Source: Eledone cirrhosa (lineage: Eukaryota > Mollusca > Cephalopoda > Octopoda > Eledonidae). Taken from it: a stretch of DNA of 64,000 bases. Position 1 is the stretch's first letter, and the number at the start of each line of letters is the position of its first letter. The DNA is taken from NCBI GenBank assembly GCA_964016885.1, contig OZ024740.1, forward strand, positions 204,965,976 through 205,029,975, written 5' to 3'. A model generated the notes under the pieces. That model was given only the letters and a program-made list of their open reading frames with translations. It was not told the DNA's origin and searched no databases. A program made the position numbers and the translations under genes. This document shows positions 12,601 to 22,689 of this stretch, one piece after another.

Positions 12601-15481
12601 GCATGCCCAGGAAACAAATCATGTGTTTATTGCTTGGGTGACATGTTTTCATAGAAAGAATTATTTACATTTCAAAAATATTGAAAATCTTTTCATAAGG
12701 TCTCATAACTTTATTATAAATAATTACGAGTTATGCCCCTTGGAAACATATTTGGGGGGGGGGGGGGCTATTACGAATGAAAGTATTTTGTGGGTAATAT
12801 TTTAATTTTATTAGTTTCACAATTTTTTTTAGTCAACCTGAGTACTCATGTTTAAGACTGGTACTTATTATATCGTTTTCTATTTAACTTAACGCTCTGA
12901 CGAGTCTGTTAATATATATTTATTTAATAATTAGCGTTGGTATAAATTTCTCTTACTACAATACCCCATCTTCACTTGTTTGGTATGGCAGAATATATAT
13001 ATTCATACCTATTGTGTCTATCCCTGTTCCTCTCCTAGGTCTACACAGCTTCTATCACCACTTTCATTTCTCAGTTGGATTCTAATGCATCACTGGCATC
13101 TTCCACTCTTCATTTCCTTCCTGTGACACATATGACCAAAATTAATTTTTGTTACTTTACCTTTTTCAGCAAATTTTCATAATAATTTAAAAGAACTTCT
13201 AATGAAAATCATGATTGACAATTATTCAAACTGGAGGGAAGCTTCTATAAAGAATCAAGGTAGGAAAACTTTTGAAACATTTGGTATTTAATACTTTACA
13301 ATTAAATCATCATCATCGTCGTTTAACGTCCATTTTCCATGCCAGCATGGGTTAGATGTGTTGCCCCGTTGTGAGACAGGCCAGCTCCGATGACCATGAC
13401 TTGCTCACACAGGACTGGTTTTGGCTTGGTTTCTATGACTGGATGCCCTACCTAACATCAAGCACATTTACAGCGTAGGCTGGGTGCTTTTTGTTGTGAC
13501 ACCTACATGACCACTTTACAGTGTGGACTACATACATAAGGAACTAGTGGAGGAGGTTAGATGCTACCGGCTGGATATAGTCGAGGTTTCCTCAACAAAG
13601 TTCTGTGGCTCTGATTTGGATAGAGGATGGAAACTCCACTATTCAGGTAAAGCGCCAGGAATGTCTGCTCAGGTGGGAGTGGGGATACTCACAAGCCCAC
13701 GGCTGTTAGAATGAAAAGATATTTCTCATTTCAAAAAATATATTTAACTTCCTATTTTACATTTCTTGTCAGTATCACTGCCACATCTCATTGATTTTGA
13801 CTGGAGGGTTGACTTAAAAGCTGCTTCTAACACTATCTCAAGAATGTCTGTACCCACATGCTTAGTGCAGTTTGAGGTAAGCAAATATTATCTACTGTAT
13901 ATACTTATGTAAAAAGATGAATTTTTAAAAATATTTTTTTTGTTAAATTTAGCGGATCAACTATATTACATGGATACTACTTTCAAAGGGCTGAAATTCA
14001 TACAACAATCCAAAATACTATATCAAGAAGCTGAAATATGAATAAAAATGAATAAAAATCTAAATGAATAAAAACAAAAATCATTAATTAGAGTAATGAT
14101 ACTGATGTTTCTATGCTTCAAAACACATAAAGAAAGCTGTGTAGCCCTTATCAATATTTTCACTTGTTTACATTAATACATAATTGCATAGTAAAATTAA
14201 TTTCCTCTCCACAACATTTTATGTTCAGGATAATACCTTGATTCACAAATGCATATCTGTTGACTGTGAAGATCTAGGGTCAACTTTTGCACGAGATACA
14301 TGGAAAAATTCCCGCCTTTTGGGCAAAAAATAGTGGGACTGACTTTTATGAGTATAAACATCATCATCATCATTGTTTAACGTCCATTTTCCACTTTAGC
14401 ATGGGTTAGACAGTTGGGTCAGGTGACCATGTTTTACTCATATAAGACTGTTTCTGGTTAGGTTTCTACATCTGGATGCCCTTCCTAACACCAACCATAT
14501 TTACAGTAGTAATTTAGTTCTTGTGCTAACTTTAAGTAACCTGAATAAACTTTTACCTCACTCTTTGGCACACTAAGTGTTCCTTAAGAAAAAGAACAAA
14601 TCTACTGTGGATAGATCAAATCTTGTGAGATTAAACTGTAGTTTTCCAAGAAATGGTTTGTTTAACGCTAACCTAGAACAAGCAAGTTAGATGTGACAAA
14701 ATAATTGAAAATCAAGGATTTGGAAGAGGTTTTGCAAAATAACTAAATTCTCCATTATTAAGCTGGTATTTCAAACCTCACTCAACAAAAGATTCTTTCA
14801 TAAAATTATGAGGGAATGTTTCAATTTAAATATAAACACATTAAAATGAGCAGTTTTGTATTGTAGAAACAGGACTGATTTCATTGGGTTTGGTATTAAA
14901 AGGGTTCATCTTCTGAAAGTTGAAATATCAAATCCAATCTATTCAACAAAAAATACTGAATTATATTGAATATAGCCAACGAAATTATATGTTATCTGCA
15001 TGTACTGCAAAGTTAACCCCTGCTTTATCAGGGAAAATAGTTTTTAACCCTTTAGCATTTACTGTACTCTATATTTACTATTGTATTTTTACGGTAATTA
15101 TCTCACATAATATTGAAGCTACGAGATTTTGATGTTATTTATTTTGAGAACAATGCCTTAACGTTGGTATGAGTGGCCGGTTACGACTGGTTTGAACAGA
15201 AAGAGGTGAGAGAAATCTGGCCAGATATGGCCGGTTTAATTGCTAAAGGGTTAAAACATGTTATTAAAGTAACTGACGTAACTGAACATCTTGTGATGAA
15301 ATGGTTTATTTTTTATTTGATTTATATTTCACTTCAGATGCAAGATGTTGGCAATAGATCCGTAACAGCTGCACCAGTGAGATATGCAAATGTTGAACTG
15401 TCTAAAGAAACTTTAAATACAATGTTAGATGGCCTTTCAAAGATTCGAGACCAGCTGTCATCTGTTGCAAAACAAGGTTAA
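9205..15481 (+). CDS. COMMD9: COMMD9 orthologue, spliced, 5' incomplete (four exons)
   Basis: Joining exons 9205-9289, 13170-13259, 13773-13876 and 15338-15481 gives 140 residues ending in a stop, with consistent phases (the exons end in phases 1, 1 and 0). They follow the COMMD9 order: ...DPEVLRKLFPANFHNNLKEL, then VSLPHLIDFDWRVDLKAASN, ISRMSVPTCLVQFE, and the terminal VELSKETLNTMLDGLSKIRDQL. The COMM domain with its conserved Trp (DFDWRVD) is complete. COMM proteins form the Commander complex with CCDC22/CCDC93, which works with retriever in endosomal cargo recycling; that role is taken from the family. About 55-60 N-terminal residues (by comparison with the vertebrate length near 198) are missing. 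Their exons are either upstream of this window or too diverged for me to see. Confidence 0.9.
9598..9672. repeat. (TA)n microsatellite
   Basis: An uninterrupted TA run of more than 40 bases, then TACATA variants, in COMMD9 intron sequence. Confidence 0.85.
9989..10093. repeat. Fold-back element in COMMD9 intron
   Basis: GCGCCATACGAAATACGTTT and following CGTTAGCA pair with the downstream TGCTACGAAACG...CTATGGTGC. The arms are about 30 bases and the loop about 40. Their inverted arrangement is clear despite indels. Confidence 0.55.
11035..11205 (+). mobile_element. tRNA-derived SINE type 1, 5'-truncated
   Basis: It contains the type-1 SINE body: CATGCTTTGC...AGAGTTACG, a B-box-like GTTCAAATC, TTTGCCTTTC, GGGGTCGATAAAATAAAG, CAGTAATGCACTGG and the tail GTAGAAACAATTATTTT. 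The head before CATGCTTTG is missing or diverged. Confidence 0.75.
12010..12290. repeat. CA/TG/TA microsatellite tract
   Basis: A mixed run of TATGTG, ACACACA and (GT)n motifs. Open frames on both strands here are Thr/His- or Val/Cys-rich products of the repeat. Confidence 0.75.
12754..12767 (+). repeat. Poly-G run (14 G)
   Basis: An uninterrupted run of 14 G in a COMMD9 intron. Such tracts are rare in AT-rich DNA and prone to sequencing error. Confidence 0.9.
13170..13259 (+). CDS. COMMD9: COMMD9 exon b
   Basis: Acceptor: CTTTTTCAG. Donor: G|GTAGGA. Encodes NFHNNLKELLMKIMIDNYSN then WREASIKNQ. It is entered in phase 1 from the previous exon (the split codon gives Ala) and left in phase 1. 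Confidence 0.9.
13308..13530. mobile_element. SINE type 2 copy (ATC-rich end)
   Basis: Starts with ATCATCATCGTCGTTTAACG then TCCATTTTCCATGCCAGCATGGG, and continues through GGATGCCCTACCTAACATCA to GTGCTTTTTGTTGTGACACC and CACTTTACAGTGTGG. The same block occurs at 14358-14510, 28836-29050 and elsewhere. Confidence 0.7.
13535..13715 (+). mobile_element. LINE endonuclease fragment
   Basis: The frame reads YRLDIVEVSSTKFCGSDLDR then GWKLHYSGKAPGMSAQVGVG and ILTSPRLLE. This matches the apurinic-endonuclease-like part of LINE proteins (usual form VSSTKRxGSG...GWKLFYSGVDPxMxAQAGVGI). It sits between COMMD9 exons b and c. A related, more degraded piece starts the LINE at 40320. Confidence 0.65.
13773..13876 (+). 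CDS. COMMD9: COMMD9 exon c (start of COMM domain)
   Basis: Acceptor: TTCTTGTCAG. Donor: GAG|GTAAGC. Encodes VSLPHLIDFDWRVDLKAASN then TISRMSVPTCLVQFE. This is the most conserved part of the family, including the DWRVD core. Confidence 0.92.
14352..14515. mobile_element. SINE type 2 fragment
   Basis: CATCATCATCATTGTTTAAC then GTCCATTTTCCACTTTAGCA, followed by GACTGTTTCTGGTTAGGTTTC and TGGATGCCCTTCCTAACACC. It ends near TTTACAGTAG. In the COMMD9 intron. Confidence 0.65.
14700..14903. mobile_element. piggyBac-type MITE family B, degraded
   Basis: Internal sequence matches other family B copies (GAAAATCAAGGATTTGGAAG, TCTCCATTATTAAGCTGGTA, TTTCATAAAATTATGAGGGAATG), and it ends GGGTTTGGTATTAAAAGGGTT, a degraded version of the TACCA...CCTTAA terminus. 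The left TTAA end is not intact. Confidence 0.55.
15048..15250. mobile_element. piggyBac-type MITE family A
   Basis: 203 bases flanked on both sides by TTAA. The left end is CCCTTTAGCATTTACTGTAC and the right end, inverted, is CCCTTTAGCAATTAAACCGG. The internal TTATCTCACATAATATTGAA then CTACGAGATTTTGATG resembles the right subterminal region of piggyBac element PB2 (51199-51240). No coding capacity. In the last COMMD9 intron, 87 bases before the terminal exon. Confidence 0.85.
15338..15481 (+). CDS. COMMD9: COMMD9 terminal exon
   Basis: Acceptor: CACTTCAG. Encodes MQDVGNRSVTAAPVRYANVE then LSKETLNTMLDGLSKIRDQL and SSVAKQG before TAA. The ELSKETLxTMLDGLxxIRDQL signature is diagnostic for COMMD9. 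The Met at the exon start is an internal residue. Confidence 0.93.
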   Translation: MQDVGNRSVTAAPVRYANVELSKETLNTMLDGLSKIRDQLSSVAKQG

Positions 15482-15547
15482 ACAAGAGAATGTTTTCAAA
15501 GTCAATATTCACCAAGAAGGATTCTAAATATTTTTGATGTCTGAGAG

Positions 15548-15553
15548 AATAAA
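15548..15553 (+). terminator. Possible poly(A) signal of COMMD9
   Basis: AATAAA lies 67 bases after the COMMD9 stop codon in an AT-rich stretch, the usual setting for a short 3' UTR. Other AATAAA-like hexamers follow within 250 bases, so the choice is uncertain. Confidence 0.4.
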
Positions 15554-16264
15554 TGAATTGTAAAATATATTCTCTAATTTATTATGTTCAAATTCAAATT
15601 TTTTAGTAATTTCTTTGTTTAATAAATTCTTCTTTTTCATTTTTCAGTAGCTAAATGCTGTTATTTTATTTCTGTAAAATACATATAGAAGATATATTGT
15701 TATAACTTCCAATAGTTTTGTCTTCCTACTTGTTGATATCAGCATTAAATAAATAATTTTCAGTTGGTAATGTCATGTAAAAAATATATCAAATAATGGC
15801 TTCAACTTCAAGTATATTGCTTTCTTGCTACTCTGGACTAAACATTGTAGATGAGTTGCAGTGTGATTCCTCAGTGATCAGCTCACAGAAAGTACAACAA
15901 CAATTTTGACATGAGGAAATAAATGATAAATATAAAGTCAACAGATTTTGTTTGTTTTTAAATGGCTATGATGATTCTTCCACATTGTAATTGTTTTAGT
16001 TTCAACTGTCTCAGCTCAAGTTACTTGCTAGACAATTACAACTCCAAAGTAGTTATACATTATTTTATATATATGGTCATATACATTGGATATATGACTG
16101 ATATGAGGAGATAGGATGGTGTTAAATAGTGTGGAATGTCTCTACTATTCATTAACATCGTCATAAATTTGGATAACTGCAAAAAATTCATAATAAAATA
16201 AAGTAAATAAATATAAAAAATAGCGTGGAAGATAGACGTTAAACGATGATGATGATGATGATGA

Positions 16265-16745
16265 TATTATATCGTAAAATAGTAGGAATCTCGAATGCGG
16301 AAATAGCTGTTACGATGATCATAGCAAAGAGTCAGGTTAAACAAAACCTCGTAATGAACAGATGAGTCGTCAGAGAAGAGAGAGAAAATGAAAAGAATAG
16401 AGCATGTAGCATATGATAAGGGCTGCTACGATGATCATAGTAAAGAGTCGGGTTAAACAAAACCTCTTTCCTTTTGTTCTCTCTCTCTTCTCTGATTGCT
16501 CTACCATTCATTAAGAGGTTGTGTTTAACCCAACTCTTTGCTATGATCATCATAGCAGCTGGCTGTTTTACAGCTATTTCTGTGTTTGGAATTCCTACAA
16601 TTTTACAAAATATTTATATACTCAACACTCCAAATCATTTTATATCATGTTTACATACATATACATTTTACAGCTATTTCTGCTTTCAAAATTCCTACAA
16701 TTTTACAAAATATTTACACACTCAGTGCTCCAAATCCTAAATATA
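16265..16745. repeat. Fold-back element plus tandem duplication
   Basis: An arm at about 16272-16385 (GGAAATAGCTGTTACGATGA then TCATAGCAAAGAGTCAGGTTAAAC...) pairs with the inverted arm at about 16480-16610. A direct partial copy of the left arm lies at about 16425-16466. The right arm is followed by a second copy of its end: TTTTACAGCTATTTCTG...ATTCCTACAATTTTACAAAA occurs at about 16565-16612 and again at 16666-16715. The small open frames here are repeat products. Confidence 0.65.
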
Positions 16746-16829
16746 TAATATTTTAAAACAAAACTTTCCATCATTTTTATCAGTCCAAATTTAGTACTTC
16801 ACAGGTTGAAGATGGTGTTCAATATCCTG

Positions 16830-17210
16830 TCTTGCTAATTGAGCCTTGTAGAAGTGGCAGAGTTATCTATCATGTTATGGGTAAACTGTATGATGCCTGC
16901 ATAAGAATCATAATGTTATATGGCAGTGAGACATGGGCAGTGAATGCAGAGGATATGCAAATGTTGAAGAGAAATGAATCAAGCATACTCCAATGGATAT
17001 GTAATGTTAGTGTGCATGAATGGTAAAGCATGGATAAGTTGAGAGAAAAACTGGATATAAGATGAATCAGATGTAGTGTGCAAGAGAAAAGATTACACTG
17101 GTTAGGACATATGATACATATGGATAATGATCGTTGGGTGAAGAAGTACTAGGCATTCCAAGTGGAAAATAAGCATGAAAACTGATCCCAAGAAACTGAA
17201 GCTCACTAAG
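16830..17210 (+). mobile_element. LINE C-terminal remnant
   Basis: YDACIRIIMLYGSETWAVNA, then SSILQWICNVSVHEW, and in another frame RLHWLGHMIHMDNDR. The YGSETWA motif and the RRLRWLGH-type segment mark the region after the reverse transcriptase of many LINE ORF2 proteins. There are frameshifts and stops. It is related to the C-terminus of the copy at 7060-8470. Confidence 0.65.
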
Positions 17211-17546
17211 GAAATAAAAACAAAACAAAAGGAGAGATACTGTACTGGAGAGGGCTAATGTAAGTCATTATAGCAGGAAATAAATGGAAAAATAAGTAGA
17301 GATATATTGGAAATGACTCATCTAACCCATTAGAGCATGAGAAAACCAACATAAAAATAATGATGATGATTTTCACAAAGAGAAATGTTTTAAAAACAGT
17401 AGCATGATACAATTTAAGTTTTAGTATAAAGTCTCTTTCTCTGTAATCAAACACTATAATGATATAGTTTACCAAATTACCAAACAACTTGGTTATTAGT
17501 CTCAACAATGTTCAGAATTGATAACTCTATTGATTCTAAGCTTTAA

Positions 17547-17760
17547 CCCTATCACGGCCATATTTCTAATGAAATATACTGCCTATGTGTTCCAGTGAAT
17601 TTTGTAAATAAGCAAACATTTGGAGGAATTTATTAAAATAACTAAGTTTTTCGCTAGTAAAGTGATATTTAGAACTTACATAAAAAAACTTTCTAAAATA
17701 AAATTATGATTGAAGGTTTTAATAAAACGAATCCCATTTGAAGCAGGCACTATTTGAAAC
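17547..17760. mobile_element. piggyBac-type MITE family B, one end degraded
   Basis: TTAA then CCCTATCACGGCCATATTTC and TAATGAAATA. The internal block TTTGGAGGAATTTATTAAAA and AAAATTATGATTGAAGG is shared with family B copies at 25195 and 53336. The right end is not recognisable. Confidence 0.55.
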
Positions 17761-18050
17761 TGAACTGATACTCTCCCATAAAAGAGGATGTCAGAAAGAG
17801 AACCTAAGGCTTTCTTTAAATTTGTAAAAGAGACTGTCTTGGTATCCTCCAGGATAGAGCCACTTTTACATAAACTTATAAATCCAGCTTCATATGGTTT
17901 GGTATCATTATGGTTAAGTGTGATACCTGGATCTTGATATTTTCAGAATAGATATATATGAACCCATATACAATATGTTTATGTCTCAGTTAAAATTTTA
18001 AGCTATTACTGTCATTACGGATCAAATGAATTCACCAGTTAAAATAATAA

Positions 18051-18265
18051 TTGTTTCTACTTTAGGCACCAAGCCAGCAATTTGAAGGAGAGGGAAACGT
18101 CCATTAAATCGAATCCCAGTGCATTACTGATACTTTATTTTATCTACCCCGTAAGGATGAAAAGCAAAGCTAACCTTGGCGGGATTTGAACTCAAAATAT
18201 AAAGGGCCGTAACTCAATACCGTAAAGCATGTCCGACGCTCTACAGATACTGCCAATCCATCACC
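18051..18265 (-). mobile_element. tRNA-derived SINE type 1, full length
   Basis: On the - strand the copy runs from a tRNA-like head (TTGGCAGTATCTGTAGAGCG) through a B-box-like GAGTTCAAATCCC and GATAAAATAAAGTA to the tail TAGAAACAATTAT. Flanking direct repeats CCAGTTAAAATAATAAT at 18035-18051 and 18266-18282 are an identical target-site duplication. Confidence 0.85.
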
Positions 18266-18579
18266 CCAGTTAAAATAATAATGGTACAAATACTTCATAT
18301 GTTTTTCAACACTAAATAAATAAAATGAGCAACATTTCTTGCAGTACTTATTGAAAACGTTTTCAAATAATTAATATGCCCTACAGTTGTAGAACAGCCA
18401 GAGTTACCTACCCTTGCTACCCTTACTTGAGCAAACTTAAGGTGAATTGGCAGTTATTAGAATGTCAGATTAAATGTCTTCATATTTGTTCTAGCTCTTT
18501 AAATTCAAATCTCACCTCCTATCACTGGAAAAGCAGTGACAATTTGGTGGTCTGGTAGGGGAGGTGCAGAAGTGCCATT

Positions 18580-19395
18580 CCCAGGAAATCCATCCATGAC
18601 AACCTCCACATTATGTGATACATCATAGAGAGGATGACTAAGGAACCTAGTACTAATCAACTTAGATCAATCAAAAGCATTCGATATCAAGTGGCTTTAG
18701 CCCGATTTCAGAGGGTGGATCGCACAGCGACATCTGCTCTGTGGTTAAAGTGAACATTTCAACATCATGCACTCGATCCGCCAAGGTTGTCCCCTCTTGT
18801 CCCTGTTTTATGTATTAACTCTTGAGCCACTACTGCACAAATTAGAGATGTTGAGGGGCATCCTGCATGAACTGAGAGGGTTGCTAAGGAACCTGGCACG
18901 GGTGGGGCCCTGATCATTTTGGATCAGTCAAAAACATTCGATAGAGTAGACCACTGGCGGTGGTCCTCAGGGCAGCCGATTTTGGGCCTGTTTTCAGAGG
19001 GTGGATCATTGCACAGTGATATCTGCTCTGAAGTGAGAGTGAACGATCACCTCTCAGAACCGTTCAATATCATGTGTTTGACCTGCCAAGGTTGTTTCTT
19101 CTCATCCCTGTTGTATGTATTGACTCTAGAACCATTATTACACAAACTGGACACGTTGAGGGGCATCCTGTGTGAACTAGGATGCGGGAGAACCATGTTA
19201 GCTTATGCTGATGACGTCACCGTAGTGGTGTCGAGAGCCAAACACATTGACGTGATCAGCACTGCTCTGAGAAAATACGAGGCAGTGACAGGAGCATTCC
19301 ACCCACATCCTAATCACTCTACCCTTCTCACACACCTGACATCCCTAACTCAGTTTTCACTCCACACTGTAAAGTGGTCGTGTATGTGTCCCCAG
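18580..19395 (+). mobile_element. LINE reverse transcriptase fragment, duplicated
   Basis: The longer frame (18919-19407) gives DQSKTFDRVDH (palm motif A region), CQGCFFSSLLYVLTLEPLLH and MLAYADDVTVVVSRAKHIDV with the catalytic YADD box. The preceding stretch (about 18640-18870) is a second, more degraded copy of the same segment (LDQSKAFDIK..., RQGCPLLSLFYVLTLEPLLH in shifted frames). So a partial duplication lies inside one element, or two copies are tandem. No complete ORF. Confidence 0.7.
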
Positions 19396-19407
19396 AACAC
19401 ACTGTAA

Positions 19408-19735
19408 ATCATCATCATCATCATCATTTTTACGTCCGCTTTTCCCTGCTTGCAAGGGTGGGACGGGAACTGGTTCTGGCTTGATTTCTACAGCTGGATG
19501 CTCTTCCTAACACCAACCTCATTTACAGTGAGTGCTGGGTGCTTTTTTGCCGTGGCGCCTCCATGACCACTTTGCAGTGGAATGATAGGGACCCCAGTCC
19601 CTATCATCTCATTTCTAGAGCTGAGTAAACTGGAGCAATGTGAAATAAAGTGTCTTGCTCAAGGAAACAACACATCACCCGGTCTGAGAATTGAACTCAC
19701 AACCTTTCGATTGCAAGACCAATGCTCTAACCACT
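19408..19735 (-). mobile_element. SINE type 2 with tRNA-like head
   Basis: Oriented on the - strand. The right end holds the inverse of a tRNA-like head (GTTAGAGCATTGGTCTTGCA then ATCGAAAGGTTGTGAGTTCA, B box). The body contains ACTTTATTTCACATTGCTCC and the left end (ATC)n. The same 330-bp unit recurs at 55600-55931 and 60706-61043. Confidence 0.8.
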
Positions 19736-19736
19736 G

Positions 19737-19895
19737 TGGTTGGTATTAGGAAGTGCATCCAACCGTAGAAACCAAGCCAGAAACAGTTCTGTATGAGCAA
19801 GATATGGCCACCTGATCTGACTTGCCTCAAATGGGACAACCTGTTTAACCCATGCTAGCATGGAAAATAGACGTTAAATGTTGATGATGATGATG
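19737..19895 (+). mobile_element. SINE type 2b fragment
   Basis: TAGGAAGTGCATCCAACCGT through GCCAGAAACAGTTCTGTATG and TTTAACCCATGCTAGCATGG to an (ATG)n tail. It is the inverse of the core found at 13308 and 28836. Confidence 0.65.
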
Positions 19896-20186
19896 ATGAT
19901 ATATATATATATATTTTTTTAAAGGTAAATTGGCAGTCATTAGAGTGTCAGATTAAATGTCTTGATATTTGTTCTAGCACTTTAAATTCTAAGTTCAAAT
20001 CCCACATTTCAGTGGTCTGGTAGGTGAGGTGCAGATGTGCTGTTCCCAAGAGATCCATCCACGACAATATATATATATATATACATACATACACACACAC
20101 ATATATATGTATGTGTGTGTGTATATGTAGGTTCAACACACGTGTGAGGAGAGAGAGAGAAAAGGAGGAGAGAGTGCACAGTTTAA

Positions 20187-20594
20187 CCCTTTAGCATTTA
20201 TATTACTCCATATTTATTATTGTATTTTTACAGTAAAAGATTTATCTCACATAATATTGAATCTCCGAGATTTTGATATTATTTATTTTGAGAACGGTGG
20301 ATTGGCAGTATCGGTAGAGGGTCGGACGCCATGCTTTGACATATAGAGTTACGGCCCTTGCCATTCTGAGTTCAAATCCCGCCAAAGTTAACTTTGCCTT
20401 TCATCCTTACGGGGTCGATAAAATAAAGTACCAGTAATGCACTGGTATTTGCTGGCCTTGTGCCAAATGTAGAAACAATTATTTATTTTGAGAACAATAC
20501 CTTAACATCAGTATGAACAACCAGTTACGGCCGGTTTGAACAGAAAGAGGTGAGAGAGTTCTGGTCAGATACGGCTGGTTTAAATGATAAAGTG
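20187..20594. mobile_element. MITE family A interrupted by a SINE
   Basis: The family A ends (CCCTTTAGCATTTATATTAC on the left, CACTTTATCATTTAAACCAG inverted on the right) are flanked by TTAA at 20183-20186 and 20595-20598. The body is split by a type-1 SINE at about 20296-20478. This gives a relative age: the MITE landed before the SINE. Confidence 0.8.
20296..20478 (+). mobile_element. tRNA-derived SINE type 1, nested
   Basis: Head GGTGGATTGGCAGTATCGGT then AGAGGGTCGGACGCC, B-box-like GAGTTCAAATCCC, body GGGGTCGATAAAATAAAG, tail GTAGAAACAATT. The target-site duplication ATTTATTTTGAGAAC lies at both ends (20281-20295 and 20481-20495). Confidence 0.85.
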
Positions 20595-20809
20595 TTAAAC
20601 AATATGAGAGAAAAGCAAATTAAGATGACAGAAGTTCTTAAATCATTTAATCTTTACAATTGTTTTGACAAAGTTTTTTTAAACAACTAGGCAATATGTA
20701 ATCCATAACGATAATCAAATTAAATTTTCCATAATAATTTTATGCCAGAAATGTGTATGACTGTAAATAAAATGTGGTGTGGTAAATAAATATATATACA
20801 TATACACCA

Positions 20810-21090
20810 GGTCGGAACACAATGGAACCAAACTCCATCACTGCCTCCGTCTCTGTCGTTCTCACCATATCTCACTATTATGAGCAAATTGGGGCCTATG
20901 CGCTGGCCACCCCACAGCACTGGTGGACAGAATAGAGAAGGTATTTTCCCTGAGGATGGTGAGGGAGACATGCTGGAATAGCCATTCAAGCTTGCGAAGC
21001 TCACACCTGCAGGTATGGTGTGGCCAACTGGCCAGACTTCTCTCAACATGGACGCCATGCAAGCGTGGAAAAATGGACATTAAATGGTGA
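20810..21090. other. Unassigned, SINE-like 3' end
   Basis: The segment ends CATGCAAGCGTGGAAAAATGG then ACATTAAATGGTGATGATGA, the same type of tail as the type 2b SINEs. The rest (CACCAGGTCGGAACACAATG..., TGGCCACCCCACAGCACTGG...) is not matched elsewhere in this window. Open - strand frames here look fortuitous. Confidence 0.35.
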
Positions 21091-21289
21091 TGATGATTCA
21101 GCCTGATAGTGTATGGTAAGGCTAGCTTCTTTAAATTACAGGTACAGTCCATCTAACAGGCTTCCAAACAGTTTCCATCAATCAAATTTCATTCACAAGG
21201 TATGGGTAAATGACATGCTGTGGGAATGAACTCAGGACCAAATGATTGTGAGACAAACTTCTTAACCATTCAGCCATGCTATATCCATA

Positions 21290-21635
21290 AATGTTTTCTT
21301 CTTCTTCTTTGCCCACTTATTCCTGAGAGGGTTGTGGGGCAGAGTCCTCAAGCACTCCTTCCAGTGGGTTCTGACAGAAGCAACTGTCTCCAACTGATCT
21401 GGCTGGATCTTTAAGCAAGATCAGCCAACCTCAGATGTTATTGAACCATCTTGCTCCGAGTCTACCCCTGGGTCTCCTGCCGATTGTTTTTTTCCTGTAA
21501 AATCTGTCCAGCGATTCTTTCCTGAGACATTCTAATCATATGCCCATAGTCTCGGAGCTGTAATCTCTCAATTCAGAGAAGTAGCTGCTCTACCTGGAGT
21601 GACTCTCTGATCTCCACTCATACAAAACTGATTTT
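21290..21635 (-). mobile_element. LINE 3' end fragment
   Basis: The - strand sequence matches the 3' end of the LINE at 40320-42475 and the fragment at 35715-36010. Shared blocks include (on the + strand) TGTCCAGCGATTCTTTCCTG, GCTGGATCTTTAAGCAAGAT and ACTTATTCCTGAGAGGGTTG. In the 42-kb copy this region encodes the C-terminal DRTNW/LGWS-type segment. Confidence 0.6.
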
Positions 21636-21849
21636 GACTGTCTGAGCAAGGCATAGTCACCTGACCTGGCATTTCTCACAACAAGACAAGTATAAAGTTG
21701 TTAATTAAAACAATCAGGTTTAGACAGCATTGATGTCATACTGATGACAACGCTTTTGATATCAACTTACCCTTGATTCTATGATAGAAAACGCTTGATT
21801 TAACATGTTTGTATCTAAATTTAGACCTTCCAACATCTTCTTAAACAAT

Positions 21850-21948
21850 GCCGGTAATTTGACTCTAGTAATTTGACTCCCAGTATTTTGACTCCAGTAA
21901 TTTAACCCCCATTAATTCGACTCCTGGTAATTTCACTCCCGATATTAG
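21850..21948. repeat. Short tandem repeat, about 16-bp unit
   Basis: Five or six copies of GGTAATTTGACTCC-like units (AGTAATTTGACTCCCAGTAT, CCAGTAATTTAACCCC, CTGGTAATTTCACTCCC). Confidence 0.6.
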
Positions 21949-22329
21949 AAAAAGTAAAACATTGAAATTCATCATTATTATTATTATTTATTATTATCAG
22001 TTCAGTAAAACATAAAAATATTACTAAATGCTTCAATAATAATGAATGTTATGATCTATTGCTCGTAAAAAAAACTCTATCTTATTTTCAGGACTATATC
22101 GCTCAATAATTATTTGCAGCCATTTGTTTATATCTTTATACTATTTTTTAATCTCGCAGATCTCACCTCGATCAAATTCATATATGTAATTCATGTCATC
22201 CACAGGTTTCTTCCTTCTGCAGATACTGTTAAAAACACGAGGCACGGTGTATATATATTTCCTTTTTAATTTTTAAGTAATGAATGAGGCTGGGATGGAT
22301 CACAGGTAAACCTGTAAACTCATTAAATA

Positions 22330-22445
22330 AAACACCCGAGTGGATGACTGAAATGATACTGTCAGTTAACTGAATTACTCTGTAAATAAACAACTGAATG
22401 GATGACTGAAATGGTACTTTCAGTTAACTAAATTATTCTGTAAGG
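22330..22445. repeat. Tandem duplication, about 60-bp unit
   Basis: The segment TGGATGACTGAAATGATACT-GTCAGTTAACTGAATTACTC-TGTAA recurs immediately as TGGATGACTGAAATGGTACT-TTCAGTTAACTAAATTATTC-TGTAA. Confidence 0.65.
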
Positions 22446-22478
22446 CATCATCAACAGCAACAACAACAATAATAATAA

Positions 22479-22620
22479 TTGTTTCTAGTTTAGGCATAAG
22501 GCCAGCAATTTGAAGGAGAGGGGAAAGTCAATTACATTGACCCCAGTGCATTACTGGTGCTTTATTTTATCAACCCCGTAAGGATGAAAAGCAAAGCTAA
22601 CCTCAAATCTTGCCAAGGTT
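22479..22620 (-). mobile_element. SINE type 1, truncated
   Basis: Inverse of the type-1 tail and body: AATTGTTTCTAGTTTAGGCA, AAGGCCAGCAATTTG, CAGTGCATTACTGGTGCTTT and ATTTTATCAACCCCGTAAGG. It ends before the tRNA-like head. Confidence 0.65.
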
Positions 22621-22689
22621 CATTATCAAATGTTAGAAGAGTAACTCTAGCATTCCAGGTAATCATGTTATTGATGTCATAACAAGTGT

